Source: Halichondria panicea (Eukaryota > Porifera > Demospongiae > Suberitida > Halichondriidae). Taken from it: a stretch of 64,000 nucleotides of DNA. Location: the NCBI RefSeq assembly GCF_963675165.1, contig NC_087389.1, positions 2,390,001 to 2,454,000 on the forward strand, read 5' to 3'. Within the stretch, counting starts at the first letter, position 1. The number at the start of each line of letters is the position of its first letter. Position numbers and translations under genes: made by a program. Under the pieces are notes generated by a model that was not told the origin of the DNA, ran no database searches, and was given only the letters and a program-made list of their open reading frames with translations. Below are positions 35,836 through 48,300 of this stretch, piece after piece.

Positions 35836-37005
35836 TCATATGCTATACAGTTTCTTGGTGTTCTCCCTGATAGTTATGAGTACTTCTGAAAGATCTGCCT
35901 TTTTCAGTGCAGCAATCTCCTTAGCAACATAAAACGCATGAGCAGGATGACTAAAACGGCAATTTCTAGAAATATTAGCAGGAGTATTGTAGGGTGCATC
36001 TGTTTCAATGACAAGCCTCTGTGTTGGTAAGTTAGTAACCATTTGCCTAAGATCATTATTCTTACGATACGTGACATTTCCACACACACCAAAATACAGA
36101 TTGGGGAAATTTTCCAAGAAACTGATGGCCGTTGATTCTGAGCCAGTGTAACAGTGTAAATGAATTTTCCATTCTCGCGGTACATACTCGGAGATAATGT
36201 GAAGCAGCTCATCGTCAGCATCTCGACAATGGAAAAGAAGAGGCTTGGAAAATGAGATGGCAAGTTGGAGCTGGCGGACTAAGACTTCTCTCTGTGTCTG
36301 CTGATCAGAAGGAGAATGGTCTGCAAAGTCCAGCCCAATCTCTCCATAAGCTACACACTTGGGGTGCTCAATGCATTTAAGAATTTTGTCTTCCAGATCT
36401 GGACCACTGCTGTAGTAGTACTTCGCATTGTGAGGGTGAATGCCAAAGGCTCCCCAGATATTCGGCTCCATCAAGAGATCTTGCCAGACTCCAAAGCTTG
36501 AGAAAGCAGCTGGGTCACAAAATGTTGAGATACACCCATCAAAGTTTTCTTGGTATTTGTTAGCTTCCATGAATGCTTGGAAAGTGCTTTGGTGGTGATA
36601 CCTGGTGAAAACGTACTCCAAATGACAATGAGTATCAATGAAAGGTGGAAATTGAGTATGTTCTGCTTTGGCCTCGTCATCGCTACGTATGGCTTTGGCA
36701 GAGGCACCAGATACACAAGTAATTTTCTTAGTGTCGCTTGTGACTGAATACTCTACTGGTGGTGTTTCTTTTCTTGGTTTGCCATTTGATACACCACAAG
36801 TAGAGCCATCATGAGTAGATCTACTGTGAAGCTGGGTACAATTTCTCTGGAAATGACCTATTTCACCACACTTGAAGCACTTCAAACTTCGATTACGCTC
36901 ATCCTGTTTCTTCTTTGGGCAATTGGCTTTGATATGCCCGCTCTCATTGCAGTAAAAACATGCTTTAGGTTGCCTGTCTTTCTTACGTTTACCCCTTTCA
37001 TCCAT
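35836..37005 (-). CDS. TatD-family metal-dependent hydrolase with two CCHC zinc knuckles (TATDN2-like)
   Basis: A single exon of 389 codons with its own ATG and stop. Residues 1-60 hold two perfect CX2CX4HX4C knuckles, CFYCNESGHIKANC and CFKCGEIGHFQRNC, after a basic start; such knuckles bind single-stranded RNA or DNA. Residues about 115-389 are a TatD barrel. Its metal site is complete: HxH in FIDTHCHLE, Glu in GEIGLDFADH, His in LLFHCRDA, His in HLHCYTGS and Asp in VIETDAPYN. TatD proteins are metal-dependent nucleases, and human TATDN2 is the closest named relative by C-terminal type. Lack of introns contrasts with CRBN, ARF and KIFC3 and could mean a retrocopy. No frame damage is seen. 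Confidence 0.85.
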   Translation of the reverse strand: MDERGKRKKDRQPKACFYCNESGHIKANCPKKKQDERNRSLKCFKCGEIGHFQRNCTQLHSRSTHDGSTCGVSNGKPRKETPPVEYSVTSDTKKITCVSGASAKAIRSDDEAKAEHTQFPPFIDTHCHLEYVFTRYHHQSTFQAFMEANKYQENFDGCISTFCDPAAFSSFGVWQDLLMEPNIWGAFGIHPHNAKYYYSSGPDLEDKILKCIEHPKCVAYGEIGLDFADHSPSDQQTQREVLVRQLQLAISFSKPLLFHCRDADDELLHIISEYVPREWKIHLHCYTGSESTAISFLENFPNLYFGVCGNVTYRKNNDLRQMVTNLPTQRLVIETDAPYNTPANISRNCRFSHPAHAFYVAKEIAALKKADLSEVLITIRENTKKLYSI

Positions 37006-37485
37006 TCTGGTGTGGTGTGGTAATGATCTCCACAGTAAATACTTTTCTCATTTTCTTTGTAACCTCCAATTCATAACACATTAATTTTTTGCATTCCACT
37101 GAGCGTTTTACCTTCCAATATAAACTATATACTTATGTTGTAGTGCAGCAACAACTGGCTAATATCTTAGTTTCTGAGTGTGACTCGACTACAGTATAGC
37201 GGGGACAAAATATTTGTGGTTCAGCAATATTAATTAAACCACAAAAACCACGAATATTTTGCCCCATGAAAATTACCCTTTATACGGTTTGCTACAGTAG
37301 CTGCGCTAATCACTTTCCAGTGTCACTGTCAGAGGGTATTTCGTGTATCTTTTCTCTATGCACACACATTTCTACATTTGGATATGACCAACCCTCAGGA
37401 TCCTCTGAACTAAACCAAAATTCTAGATCAGCATCTACATACATACATCTTTTCTAAAGCTCAACAGTCATACATACATCTTTAT
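37006..37485. repeat. Spacer between TatD gene and NAE1, small MITE
   Basis: 480 bases without a gene. At about 37189-37300 CTACAGTATAGCGGGGACAA and a distant inverted partner (TTGCCCCATG ... TATACGGTTTGCTACAGTAG) suggest a short MITE. It must also hold the TatD gene promoter and the NAE1 3' end. Confidence 0.4.
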
Positions 37486-39081
37486 CTAAAGTTCAACAGT
37501 CATAGAGGTGCATGAAGCAGCATTGTAAATGTAGGTATTGTTCAAAGGAACATACTGCTTGGTAATGATCTTGATCACCTCCTGGGCAGCAACTCCTCCA
37601 ATGTAGGCAGCAATTGAGTGGATCTCACCTCCCCCATATCGACAGAACTCAGTGATATGATCATCACGAACAGAGTACATGGGCAGCCCCCATTGTTGAA
37701 GTAAGTTTGCCACACTGGTTTTCATTTGCAACACATCTGCTTCAATAGGACCTCGTTTTCCTCCAGGATAGTACTTGAATATAGAGTAATACTGTGCAGC
37801 AGCTCTAAGTAAGACATAGTACACAATATCACTGTCAGGGTTATCCAGATTCCTGCGCAGTTCATCGACATTTGGGCTATGTAATTCAGTCTCTATCGAT
37901 CGATAACGAAGAACTCGAATAAATGCAGCATTTCGACAAAACAACTTGATCGTATTTTCTGGAATGGAGTTGGAAGGCTTGTTTAAAGACACCAAGAGCT
38001 GCCCAAGATGATCAGACACACTTTCAAGATCTTCTCTTGCCTTACTTTGGTATGCACGCTGCAAGCTTATGTAGAGGTCAGAGGAGGAAGTCATGTCTGG
38101 AATGGAACCACGGAGAGGCAAACGTCCACAACCGTCATTGGTTACAAACTCCCTCACAGCTCGAGCAAGCAGCCAAAAATCACTAGAATCTGGAGAGATG
38201 TGATCACAGCAGGGGTTATCGAATATTTGTTGAACAACAGACGAGATTTGAGTTGGCACAATAATACCGTTCAAATTTGTCATCGCCTCTTGGAAATTGT
38301 CTTCATCAAGCGGAACTCCATCTTCATTCTTTCGAATTCCATCCTCAATCACACTTTTCAGTTCTTTTTTCTCCTTGTATGTTCTAGGCATCTCACCATT
38401 ATGGGCGTCCTTCCATTTCTTAATGTACTTGTAGAGCACAGCGAGATAAGGCACATTTCCATGTGCAGTGTTATCACAGTTGTCAAGGTCAATTTGATCC
38501 ATGTAGGTGACTAGGCTGGGAAATGGGCAATCCAATCGAAGGTCGTTATGAGAATTATCCGGATGCGCTTCAATCACCTCATGTTGTGGAAAGCTGATTC
38601 GGATATACCCTAAAAGACCATACGACCATGCAACAAGAAGCAGAGTGGATGCTTTCCAAAGAGCTTGGGATAACTTCAGCAAGGTGCTTTCGGGAATATC
38701 TGTGGCTACAACCAATGTGAACGTATCGAAGAAATTAGGATTCGAGTCAAGAAGCGATTCAACACTGTCTTCAATGAAATTTCCTCGGACTTCCGTGTTC
38801 AATTCGACCAGCAGTTCGACAGCAACTTCGGCTCGGAATTTTCCAACAGCATTGGCAGTGACAAAAAAATTGCTTCCTAAATCACTCTCGCGAACTTTGT
38901 TACTGTCTACTATTGTGAAGGCTCCAATGCCTGGAAGCACTAAGTTTTTCAGTATTTCAGTCCCAGTGGCTGAGGCGTTGATCAAGCAGATGTGAGCATC
39001 CTCAAGACAGCCTTGCCCATGATCACCCCACAGTCTCAACTGCCTATCGTATCGCTTGGCTTTCTCAGAAGGAACAGACAT
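37486..39081 (-). CDS. NAE1: NEDD8-activating enzyme E1 regulatory subunit (APPBP1)
   Basis: A single exon on the minus strand. The frame is open from 39213, but the Met at 39081 (MSVPSEKAKRYDRQLRLWGD) gives 531 aa against 534 in human, and the 44 residues before it are unlike the family, so I place the start there. NAE1 pairs with UBA3 to activate NEDD8, which in turn activates cullin ligases such as the CRL4-cereblon complex. Seen: KRYDRQLRLWGDHGQ; ASATGTEILKNLVLPGIGAF adenylation-fold half; EDLRLD-like HNDLRLDCPFP; SDFWLLARAVREF; and the C-terminal EVIKIITKQYVPLNNTYIYN. No internal stop. Human NAE1 has many introns; the absence of introns here suggests a retrogene or intron loss. It is divergent from the kinesin across 271 bases. 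Confidence 0.95.
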   Translation of the reverse strand: MSVPSEKAKRYDRQLRLWGDHGQGCLEDAHICLINASATGTEILKNLVLPGIGAFTIVDSNKVRESDLGSNFFVTANAVGKFRAEVAVELLVELNTEVRGNFIEDSVESLLDSNPNFFDTFTLVVATDIPESTLLKLSQALWKASTLLLVAWSYGLLGYIRISFPQHEVIEAHPDNSHNDLRLDCPFPSLVTYMDQIDLDNCDNTAHGNVPYLAVLYKYIKKWKDAHNGEMPRTYKEKKELKSVIEDGIRKNEDGVPLDEDNFQEAMTNLNGIIVPTQISSVVQQIFDNPCCDHISPDSSDFWLLARAVREFVTNDGCGRLPLRGSIPDMTSSSDLYISLQRAYQSKAREDLESVSDHLGQLLVSLNKPSNSIPENTIKLFCRNAAFIRVLRYRSIETELHSPNVDELRRNLDNPDSDIVYYVLLRAAAQYYSIFKYYPGGKRGPIEADVLQMKTSVANLLQQWGLPMYSVRDDHITEFCRYGGGEIHSIAAYIGGVAAQEVIKIITKQYVPLNNTYIYNAASCTSMTVEL

Positions 39082-39352
39082 ATTTAAACTAAAGAAGTAT
39101 AGTCTCCACTCAGAGTCTAGTCTTCCAGTTCTAATTCTATAGTCAATCTGCACTCCAGCCACTTGCTCAACTCCTCCTCTAATTGGGTACAGATCGTGGG
39201 GGAGGAGTAACACAGCTGCTGATTTGGCATAATAAAAATTATTTGAAAGTGAGCTTTGTTTCTACAGTTTCTATAGCGCTATATAGCATGCAGTGTTCCC
39301 GTAACACACAGCATCTAATGATCAACGTGTGTGCGTGTAGACAAGAGTGAAT
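39082..39352. promoter_or_regulatory. Shared divergent region of NAE1 (-) and KIFC3-like kinesin (+)
   Basis: The start codons are 271 bases apart. The NAE1 side stays open on the minus strand to 39213, which would be 5' UTR under the chosen start. No clear TATA element. A two-way promoter is inferred. Confidence 0.45.
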
Positions 39353-42300
39353 ATGAGTCGTGATCGGGACAGGTTTATGCGACCAATACAGTATCTACCC
39401 CACCTGGCCACGCCCACTAAAACCCCCAGGGAAGTCATGATGGATGAGCTAGGCATGGGTGGTAAGTCATGCATTAGAACTGTGTATCGTAAGCGACACT
39501 ACGTTTTGCACACAAATGAATTTATATGCAGACGTTGGGCCATGGGGGGAAAGAAAACGTCGCATTTGCAAACTGGTGCTACCGTAAGCGTTCCAATTAT
39601 AGAACCAGCCTTGGTTAGGACGCCCTCTTTTATAACGCCATTACTGCCATATAAAATCCTTTTTTTGTACATTGTTTCTAGAAAAAAATTTATTTTTTAC
39701 TGGTTCTATAATTAGAACGTTTATGGTATACATGTAATTATAGTTATGGGCGAAATGTCGAGTTTATCTGGATGTGACCACTTCCATTATGTTTCAATCT
39801 ACTGTTCATGATCATAGATAATGACCCTAAGGACCAGACAAGCTCTTCCGGAAGTGATGATGGTGAGTACTGTATATTTCACACTACACCTTGAGCTACA
39901 TGTAGTCTACGATATGATTTCAGAATCTCCAGTGAGCAGTAGTGTTCTGAGAAGCTTCAACTCACCGCTGCCCGTGGCTCAGACTGAGATGAAACAGATG
40001 TTAAGAGTGAGTCGTCTCTCTAGCTCCATCACTGTGTATCGTATATCTCATGCTATAATCTGATTTTTTGTGTGCAAAAGTTAGATAATAATTAAGCAAT
40101 TAATGTAATTCCCATACGTGTACACCTGATAGTATGCATGTAAATGTTATCAAAGCATTACACTACAAGTACCACAAAAACATTTGCAATGTGAAAAAGT
40201 TGCTAAGACTGGCCGGGGGAAACACCAAAAAGTATCTAGAAACAAGAAATCCGGCGAAGGCATACATTTTGTAACTCCAATCCGATACAACGTCATTCAC
40301 ATGTATATTTTCACGAAATGTTTTAATAGTAAATATTTCAATGATATAATTATGGTTTTTAATTTTGAGGTTGGTGGTTATCCCAGCCAATCCTAACATT
40401 GAACGTGCATGTTGTGCAAGCTATAATTATAAGTGAACGTTGCGTTTTGTGAATTTTCTGTTGTGCATATAGGCATACACAGTCCTGACTCCATCCATGC
40501 ATTTTAACATGGAAGTGATGATGTGGTGGATAGATTTACAGTCTATACTGCATGGCATCTCCTAATTTTGCCTCGATCCCAGGCCGCACTTCTTCGAAGA
40601 GTGGGCCTAGTATCAACTGCTTGCACATGCGCTAACCCCAGCTAATGTAGGATAACAATGTGTATGCTCAGTAAGACAATGACGTCACAACGAAAGGAAG
40701 CTAGTAGATTGAAGGAAGTAGATACAGTCCAGAGAGTAGAATACCAAAAATGTGTGAGTAGTTGTACTTAAACGTAAATACCTTATGATTGAAGCGTTTT
40801 AAAGAAAATCTGCTGATACCATTGTGTAGGTGAACGAATAAGCTACAACATACCCAAAAGTGTTTCCATGACAACATAAGGTGGTGGGTTTGTTGTGATT
40901 AATAAAACAGTAAAAATTGTTACAGTGGGTAATCGGTTTGGGAGAGAAAAGGCCAACAGTTTCTAGCTAAGGTTTGAAACTTTGTCATTATATCAATAGA
41001 TAGTTTGGCTATCTTTTGAAAGGTTTCATGTTGCTTACATATCTACACATTCTCCGCAGGGCTAAAAGTTGCTAGTTTTTAGTACTGTTTCGGTTAGGGA
41101 GAGATTTGAAGAAAATCTTACGGCTAAGGTCCATAGAGTAGGCTTGAATAAATAAATTGTCCAGAATACTTTAGTTCCGGAGGTAATTGATGTGCGTACG
41201 TCACACACATTTTTTTACGATCTTCACCTAAAATGATTTCCCACTACAATACTTTTGGGGGAACATTTTTGAATAATGTTGTAGCTTCTAATTATTCATT
41301 CACCTACGCAATGGTATCAGCATAGAAATGTTCCAATCTTGAGATACAATTAAGTAAAACTATTCACCTATTTTAATATTCTACTCTCTAGACTGGATGC
41401 ACTGTAGAAAGTTCGATTGAATGCACACAGTTTGATTAAAACAGTTTGATTGATTGCGCACAGTTCATAACATACAATCATACAAAACAATTTCTAGCTG
41501 TGCAGTATTCCCTGCAGATATATATAACAATTTAAACGTAGGAGAAAAGACGTGAAAAGTGCTAAAAAGCTACTGAAATAGTGCCAATTAATCAATGTTT
41601 AACTGCATGCCAACAGTTTCAAGTACGTTATGCACTGCAGGAGACCCAGTATAAACTACGTATGGCCCAGTCCAACTTATTACAGTCTGAGCAAGGCCGA
41701 GAGAGACGACTCAAGATCATCAAGAAGACTCACAGCTCAGCACTCTCTCTGAAGCAGGCACTCATTCAGGACCTTCAGGATATCATAGCTGAGAGAGAAG
41801 AGAACATTAATGAGTTGGAGACTCAACTACGAGGTTGCTCTTGTGAGCACGTACTGGACAAGGCGATCAAGACTGAGGTGAGGGGAATTTACTATAATAA
41901 AATTGGGCTGTGAAGTCTTTCATGCCCCCACTTGCCCCTCCTATACATGTACCTGCGTGTATATGTGATTGCACACTGTGCATGTATGTAGCTTATATGC
42001 ATGGCTATACCTGCCAGAGAACTCCCTGTTGGAGTGTTAACCCTAGGTGTGTTGGCGGCCACGGATTACAGTAGTCGTTTGGTTCGTTAACCCGTGGCCA
42101 CCCTAGCCTGTTTCTTTGTTTGTTTGTGTGTGATGTCTGAGTCTACTCACCTGGATGCCATAGCGCTGTGTTCACAGAAGATGGATAGCTTCCTCACAAC
42201 AAGTTCTTAGTTTCAGATTTTGAGCTTAGTTGTCGAAAACTGGAACTTTCACGTTGCAGCTAGCTACATACATGTGGCCTTTATTCGAGATAGGCTACGT

Positions 42301-45300
42301 ATTTACAGCTGAAGTGATCCCGGACCAGGAACAATGGAAAAGGGGTCACTAAGTAGAAAGCTAGAATTATGATTGTGGTTGTTGTTGCTGCTTTTAGCCT
42401 CGTCACCAGGCTTTACTTTTCTTTTTCTTGTCTAGCTCTCAATATAAATGAGCTAGAGATGATGGGAGGCAGTAAAAAAGGTAATGATAGACGTGAAAGA
42501 AAAAGGTATGCAAAGTCGCGTGATCCACATACATTTTTATGAATGTGGGCGATATGTAGCTCACAATCGTGACATTGAGTATTCTCCCACGCATTAAGAC
42601 ACGTACTGCTACCAAAGCTAGCGTAGCCAGGAGCAGAGACCAAGCTCAGTGCAGAACCAGCGTGCCCAACTCCGATAGCAGGTAGCTTCGTAGACAATGA
42701 TGATGACTATAAGCTATTAGTCTAGCAGATCTAGCATTCAGCATGACAAAATATAGCTATATCTAGATCAATAAATCTGAATACATGTAGAATAGAGTAG
42801 AATCTAGACACACAACAAACTACGGTAGTACTAGTAGGTATAGCTAGCTAGCTTGTATGACACATCAAACTGCTTGTGTGTGTGTGTGTGTGTGTGTGCG
42901 TGCGTGCGTGCGTGTGTTAACTGTTACAGCTGCTCAAGGATCAATGAAGTGCAAGTAAGAGTTTCTATAGGCGCTTCTAGTTGGATTTGTGTTCGTGGAT
43001 TTGCAAAATAAAGCTTCGTTCTCGAGTTATGCCTGGTATTGCTTACTTGGAATGCCATTGCAGCCTTTTCAGAAGAGTCCGTTGCAAAACTTGCACTAGT
43101 TATGCACACATGCACTTGCATCTTGCACTTATCTGGCATTTGTTTAGCATTTGTGCTGCTTGCGTGCTGCATGGTGTATTTTGGACATAGGCGTGGTATA
43201 GCTGTGGTACATGTGCTGTACGTGTGCCTCATGTATGTAGCCTGCTTTTGTGCTGCTCGTATTTGAAGGTTGTGTGCTTCCCACATGAGTGCAGCACGCA
43301 TGTAATTATGTTCTTGGGTTGGGGGAAACTCATGCTAGCTCTCCTCAAAGTTAAGAATTATATTCTCTGTGGGGGGAGGGGGCGTAATTATGGCTCTTGG
43401 TTTCTATACATGTAGATCTATAGTAACTTTCATATCAACCTCAACGAGGGCACTTCAGTGCTCTAGTTTCAGTTGTTTAGATGGTCCCCAAAAGTATGTA
43501 CAAAATGTACATGTACATTGCAAATACCTTTTGTACAAATATTGTAAATGCACATACATGTAGGTATCTCCATGCAATGGTCTTGAGAGACTGGTGTTGC
43601 AACTGAGTCGTCTCCAGAAGGACCACGTTGCATTAGAGGGTCGCTACGAGCAGGTGTCTGCTGAGTTGAGGCATGTGCAGAGTGAGAAGGAGAACCTCCA
43701 TGATGAGCTCATGATGACCAAAGATATGCCCTTCAAACTCAAGGTGAAGATCCGAAGCATCACTATTGCACTTTCACTTCATATCATTTGTTATTTTGCG
43801 GTGTGTGGTGTAAACTCCTCAATAGCTGTATTTTTGGTTGTATATACTCTCATGGCTCTGCGTCAAAATTTATTTAGTGAAACTTCCTTCCTTGCGAGTT
43901 GCTCAATTAAATCCCCCCATCCAGTCCCCAGCAAACCCAATGAGCTCTGCACTAGCCCAGCAAGTGAGGGAGATGCAAAAGAGGGTAGCTCAGTTGGAGG
44001 AGGAGAGGCTGGTTGCTCAGTCTCGTGCTGACATAGAGAAGGAGCTTCAGATACGGGTACATGTAGTGGGTACTACAAATGTCAAACTAATTCGAGCACT
44101 TTCTGCAATTTACTGATGTGTACAAGTTACATGTAATGTTATGGGGTATGTGTGACACCTATAGGTACTGCATTGCACATTGTACTCCGTTGCTTAGTAA
44201 GCAACGGTTTTGTTAGCAAATGTCAAGCCAACATAAAGTGGTGGTGTCAGTAGGTTGGGACAATACATGATATGATCGGATCGCAATAGAGTAATTTACA
44301 TATAAATTATGTACCTGGGATTGGGGCACTTATTACATCCTTGAGTGAACGTACATGTGTGTGCAAATTAATGCATACATGTACATGTACGTGTTATTTA
44401 CAAGTATGCATACAGTAGACTCTCGCTATTCCGGCTCTCTGAGGTACAGCCACCTCGATATACCGGTCATTTGGTTTGGCACGGATTGCTAATTAAATGC
44501 ACGAAACTTACCCAAAGCACGGCCACTCGCTATTCCGTATACTGTCCAGTGCTGGCTGCCCAAACAAAGTTTCAATGTAGTTTTATAGGTTTATTACGGC
44601 CGGATAGGACGTTTTGGATGTGGTTTGGCAGATACAAGTGGATTACACTTAAATAGAGAGCAGAATGATTTATTATCCTCAACACAAGAACTGCAAAAGT
44701 AGTCATTAGATTGTAGAACTGCAAAATGATTATAGTCAGTACATTTGAAGTAAAGTCATTTTTAAGTCGCGGCTATTTCCTGAAATACAGCCACCTCGCT
44801 ATTCTGGCCAAGCCAAGGGTGACCGGATTAACGAGAGTCTACTGTATACACAAAAGTATTTAGCACGTACAGTTGTACGTCTCAGTTAATACTCTGATAT
44901 CCCATAGGTTACCGACCTTAAGACTGAGCTTAGAGCTGTGGCAAAGGATCGTGATCATCTCAATGTCAAGCACAAAATAGAAGTTTGTTTGGAATAATGT
45001 ACATGTATCAGTTTTGTTGTAACACGTACTACATCATACGATCGATTATTCATCTCTCCATCCTATACGCAGATTGCTTGCCTGAATAATCATGTAGAAA
45101 GTCTGAAAGCTGACAGTAGTAAGAAAAATAAGGAAGAAATGGAGAAGGTATACATCATCAACGGTAACATGTGTACAAATGACAGTACTCCCTATTGTAC
45201 ATGTACAATGTACCTGTTGCCCAGTTAGTGGGCAGATCAAAGCAATCCAGTGCTCTGTGTATGGCATGTTGCATATCACTACCATAATTATAATGAGTGT

Positions 45301-48300
45301 AAATGCAGTAGATGAGGAATCCGCTTTTTGACTTATGTCCCACCTTCACACCCATTGGTCCTTCGTATGGGCTCCTTCCCTAGTTGTGGGAAGCAAAACT
45401 AATTAACTATGAAATTCAGCAAACTAATGAATTCACTCAAAACACATATCATTACAATTTATAGGACGAGGGTGTTAGTTATTGCAGGTGCCCCCGTGCA
45501 ACATGCCTAATATTGCATTGCGATGAATGTTGCTCCAGTGCAATATTTCGCATGTTGCACTCGTACTGGGCAATAACTAATACATGTACGTACAACAACA
45601 GGTGACGTATACAACAAGCATTTCACATCATTATTTTACAGGTCCATACCCTGCAGCAGATATTGTCTCAGCTTGAGTCTCAAAATGAGAGTCTTTCTTC
45701 TGAGTTGAGGGCTACTAGAGACAAGATTACCTCTCACTCCCTCCTTCACCAAGAGGCTTTGTCTAGCCTCAACTTCCAGCTGGCGAAGGTGAGGGTGCAT
45801 GGTAAATATTATGCACTGGTCAAACATTTAGTGCACATACACATGCACTAATTATCAATCAATTGTATGTACCCAGGAAAAAGAAATTTCTGGCGCTCTC
45901 AGGAAGGAGAAAGCTGTGCGGGAATCTGATCTCCAGAACACACAACAGAAGGTAGATTTATACGTACATCTGCTCATTAACAATTTTCAAGTGCAGGATA
46001 CTTGCAAAATATTGTACTGAGCGAACTAAACACTTTCATGGACTGCTTTAACTGCTAATTGTATGATATGCTATCATACGCAATTCGATAATGAGTCAGT
46101 AGTTGAAATAAAGCTACATGTAGTTATTGTTGAAACTTGTAGGCAATCTTCAATTCAAAGGCTTCAAAGGTGACAAAAAGCTCTAATCGATATAATCGTT
46201 GCTTTGTAGATTCACGATCATTCTACCCATAATGATAATATTATAATACTGTCATTAAGGCAAACAGTTATTGTATCCGTTTGGCGGCTGTGCAAATAAG
46301 CTCAATGTACGGGGTGAATGCTGTTTGAACTTCTTGTAGATATGTGATACCGAGTGTTTTATGAATTATACAGGCACAAGGACAAGGGCGAGTTGCCTGT
46401 ATATTGCGTGCTATAATTATACTTATTATGTTTTATATCACGACGACTCCGTACCAAATTATGCCTCAAGGCGTGTAATAATAATTAATGATAATTATAA
46501 CAAGGCAGGGACTGTTACTGTAACAGTGAGTATGACTTTTATATGCCCTTCGGCCTTATTACTTTGACAACATGATATAAGCTTGTATATATCCTACAGC
46601 TGTTGACTAATGTAATGGTGATGTAAGTATGGGGTATAAGATATCTCATGCCCATGATAATTATAATTACATAGCAGTGTACAGTAGTTTGTTAGTGTAC
46701 GTGTTATCTGTTATTAACCTTCCTCTGTATAGTTGAGTGACCTAGCCATGCTGTCCAAAGAGCTGGAGGACAATAACGATCAGCTGGACACAGAGTGTGG
46801 GAACCTGCGAGATAGATTGAGTTTACTGGAGCAACAGCAAGCCAGAGATGCAGCTGCCTTGTCACGACTTTCACAGCTACGGCACACTCTCTCTAAGGGT
46901 ACATTTGCGTATATCATGCATACAGTATTTTATAGCCTCGCATAAATTATCTCTGGATGGATAAATCGCTTTTAAATCACTGTGAGTCAGTCATGTGTGT
47001 AAGCTGCTCTTCCACTGTGTTGCAGTGTCATCTAGTGCTAGCTCTGTCAAGACCTGTATATCTGACTTCAAAAATACAGCTCTCACAGTCAACCGCTGTA
47101 TGCAGCAGGACATTGCTCAAGCCTCAAAAAAGGTATCTACAAAATTATGATTTTAGAATGGGTCGATCAGTGTACGAAATGTAAATTGCTAAGCGATTTG
47201 TTATGGTGTATAGAGCTAAACTGTTTGACAAGCACTGCATGTGGTACGTAGGCTGGTTAATTAACAGGAGAGAGCTGATCAATGATGTCAAACAGTTTTA
47301 TAGTTAGTAATATAGGTACCTTGACAATCAGCTCATCAAATCTTGATGGTCAGGCTCGTTTTGCTACGCACTCTCAGGGTGTCATACAGGATATTGAAGT
47401 AGAGGGGGGAAATAAGAAAAATAACCAGAACATTATTTTTGCTAAAAAAAGGGTCAACTGTTATTTTAATACCCTGTTCTATTGCTAGCTATGGACAATC
47501 AGTCATACAACTAGTACCCGAATAAAAAGGAGGGGGGAATTGCCCCCTTTCCCCCCTCCCCCATGTATGACACCCTGACTCTTCTGAAAAGGCTGCAATG
47601 GCATTCCAAGTACATGTAGGCGTAACTCGAGAACGAAGCATTGTTTTGCAAATCCACGAATTAAAATTCAAGAAAACATGACTAGAAGCCTGTAGAAACT
47701 CTTACTTGCACTTTATTCATCCATGAGCAGCTGTAGCAGTCTACACACACAGACACACAAACACACTACCGTATACCTCGCTTGCGCATGCATGCGCACC
47801 GAGGCATAATTAGAGCAACCATAATTATACAGAACATACGGCATGTTGCATTGTGGGTAAATGCAGTGGATGAATACTTAATGTAGCCCCACCCTCCTAC
47901 ACAATAACTCTTCTAGCGAAAGCAAAACTATGGAATCACCATGTCTATTTAATATTTTTTCTCAGGTTAGAGCTAGAACTTAAGCTGTGTTCCCTTTTTT
48001 GTAGCTTACACAACAGAGGCTACACAAAAACATCTAGTATGTCACGATGTGTTTGCTAACTCTTCTGCGCATGCTTCGATAAATTGAGCCACACACCAAA
48101 TGATGATGGTCACAAGCAGAGGAGGAATGCCGGGGTCAATAGGGTCACAAAACATTAATCACATTCTTGTCCTAGGTTCTTGACCTTTGCTGCTATATAT
48201 AGCAGTTAATTACATTTTTCTGTTATTTTAATTGTTTAGATTTGCATGCTTGGAAGGCTTACTATACCTATACATGTATGTATACATGTATATATAGGTC

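Noticed and set aside
39079..39213. Longer NAE1 start at 39213 (44 extra residues)
   Set aside because: The extra residues do not resemble NAE1, and the Met at 39081 gives the usual length and family N-terminus.
42924..43301. Minus-strand frame of 125 codons and overlapping plus-strand frames
   Set aside because: They lie inside a repeat A fragment and low-complexity TGC-rich DNA, without splice or family support.
43744..44031. Readthrough frame after kinesin exon 5
   Set aside because: The exon 5 donor and exon 6 acceptor fit in phase, and the intron part codes nothing coiled-coil-like.
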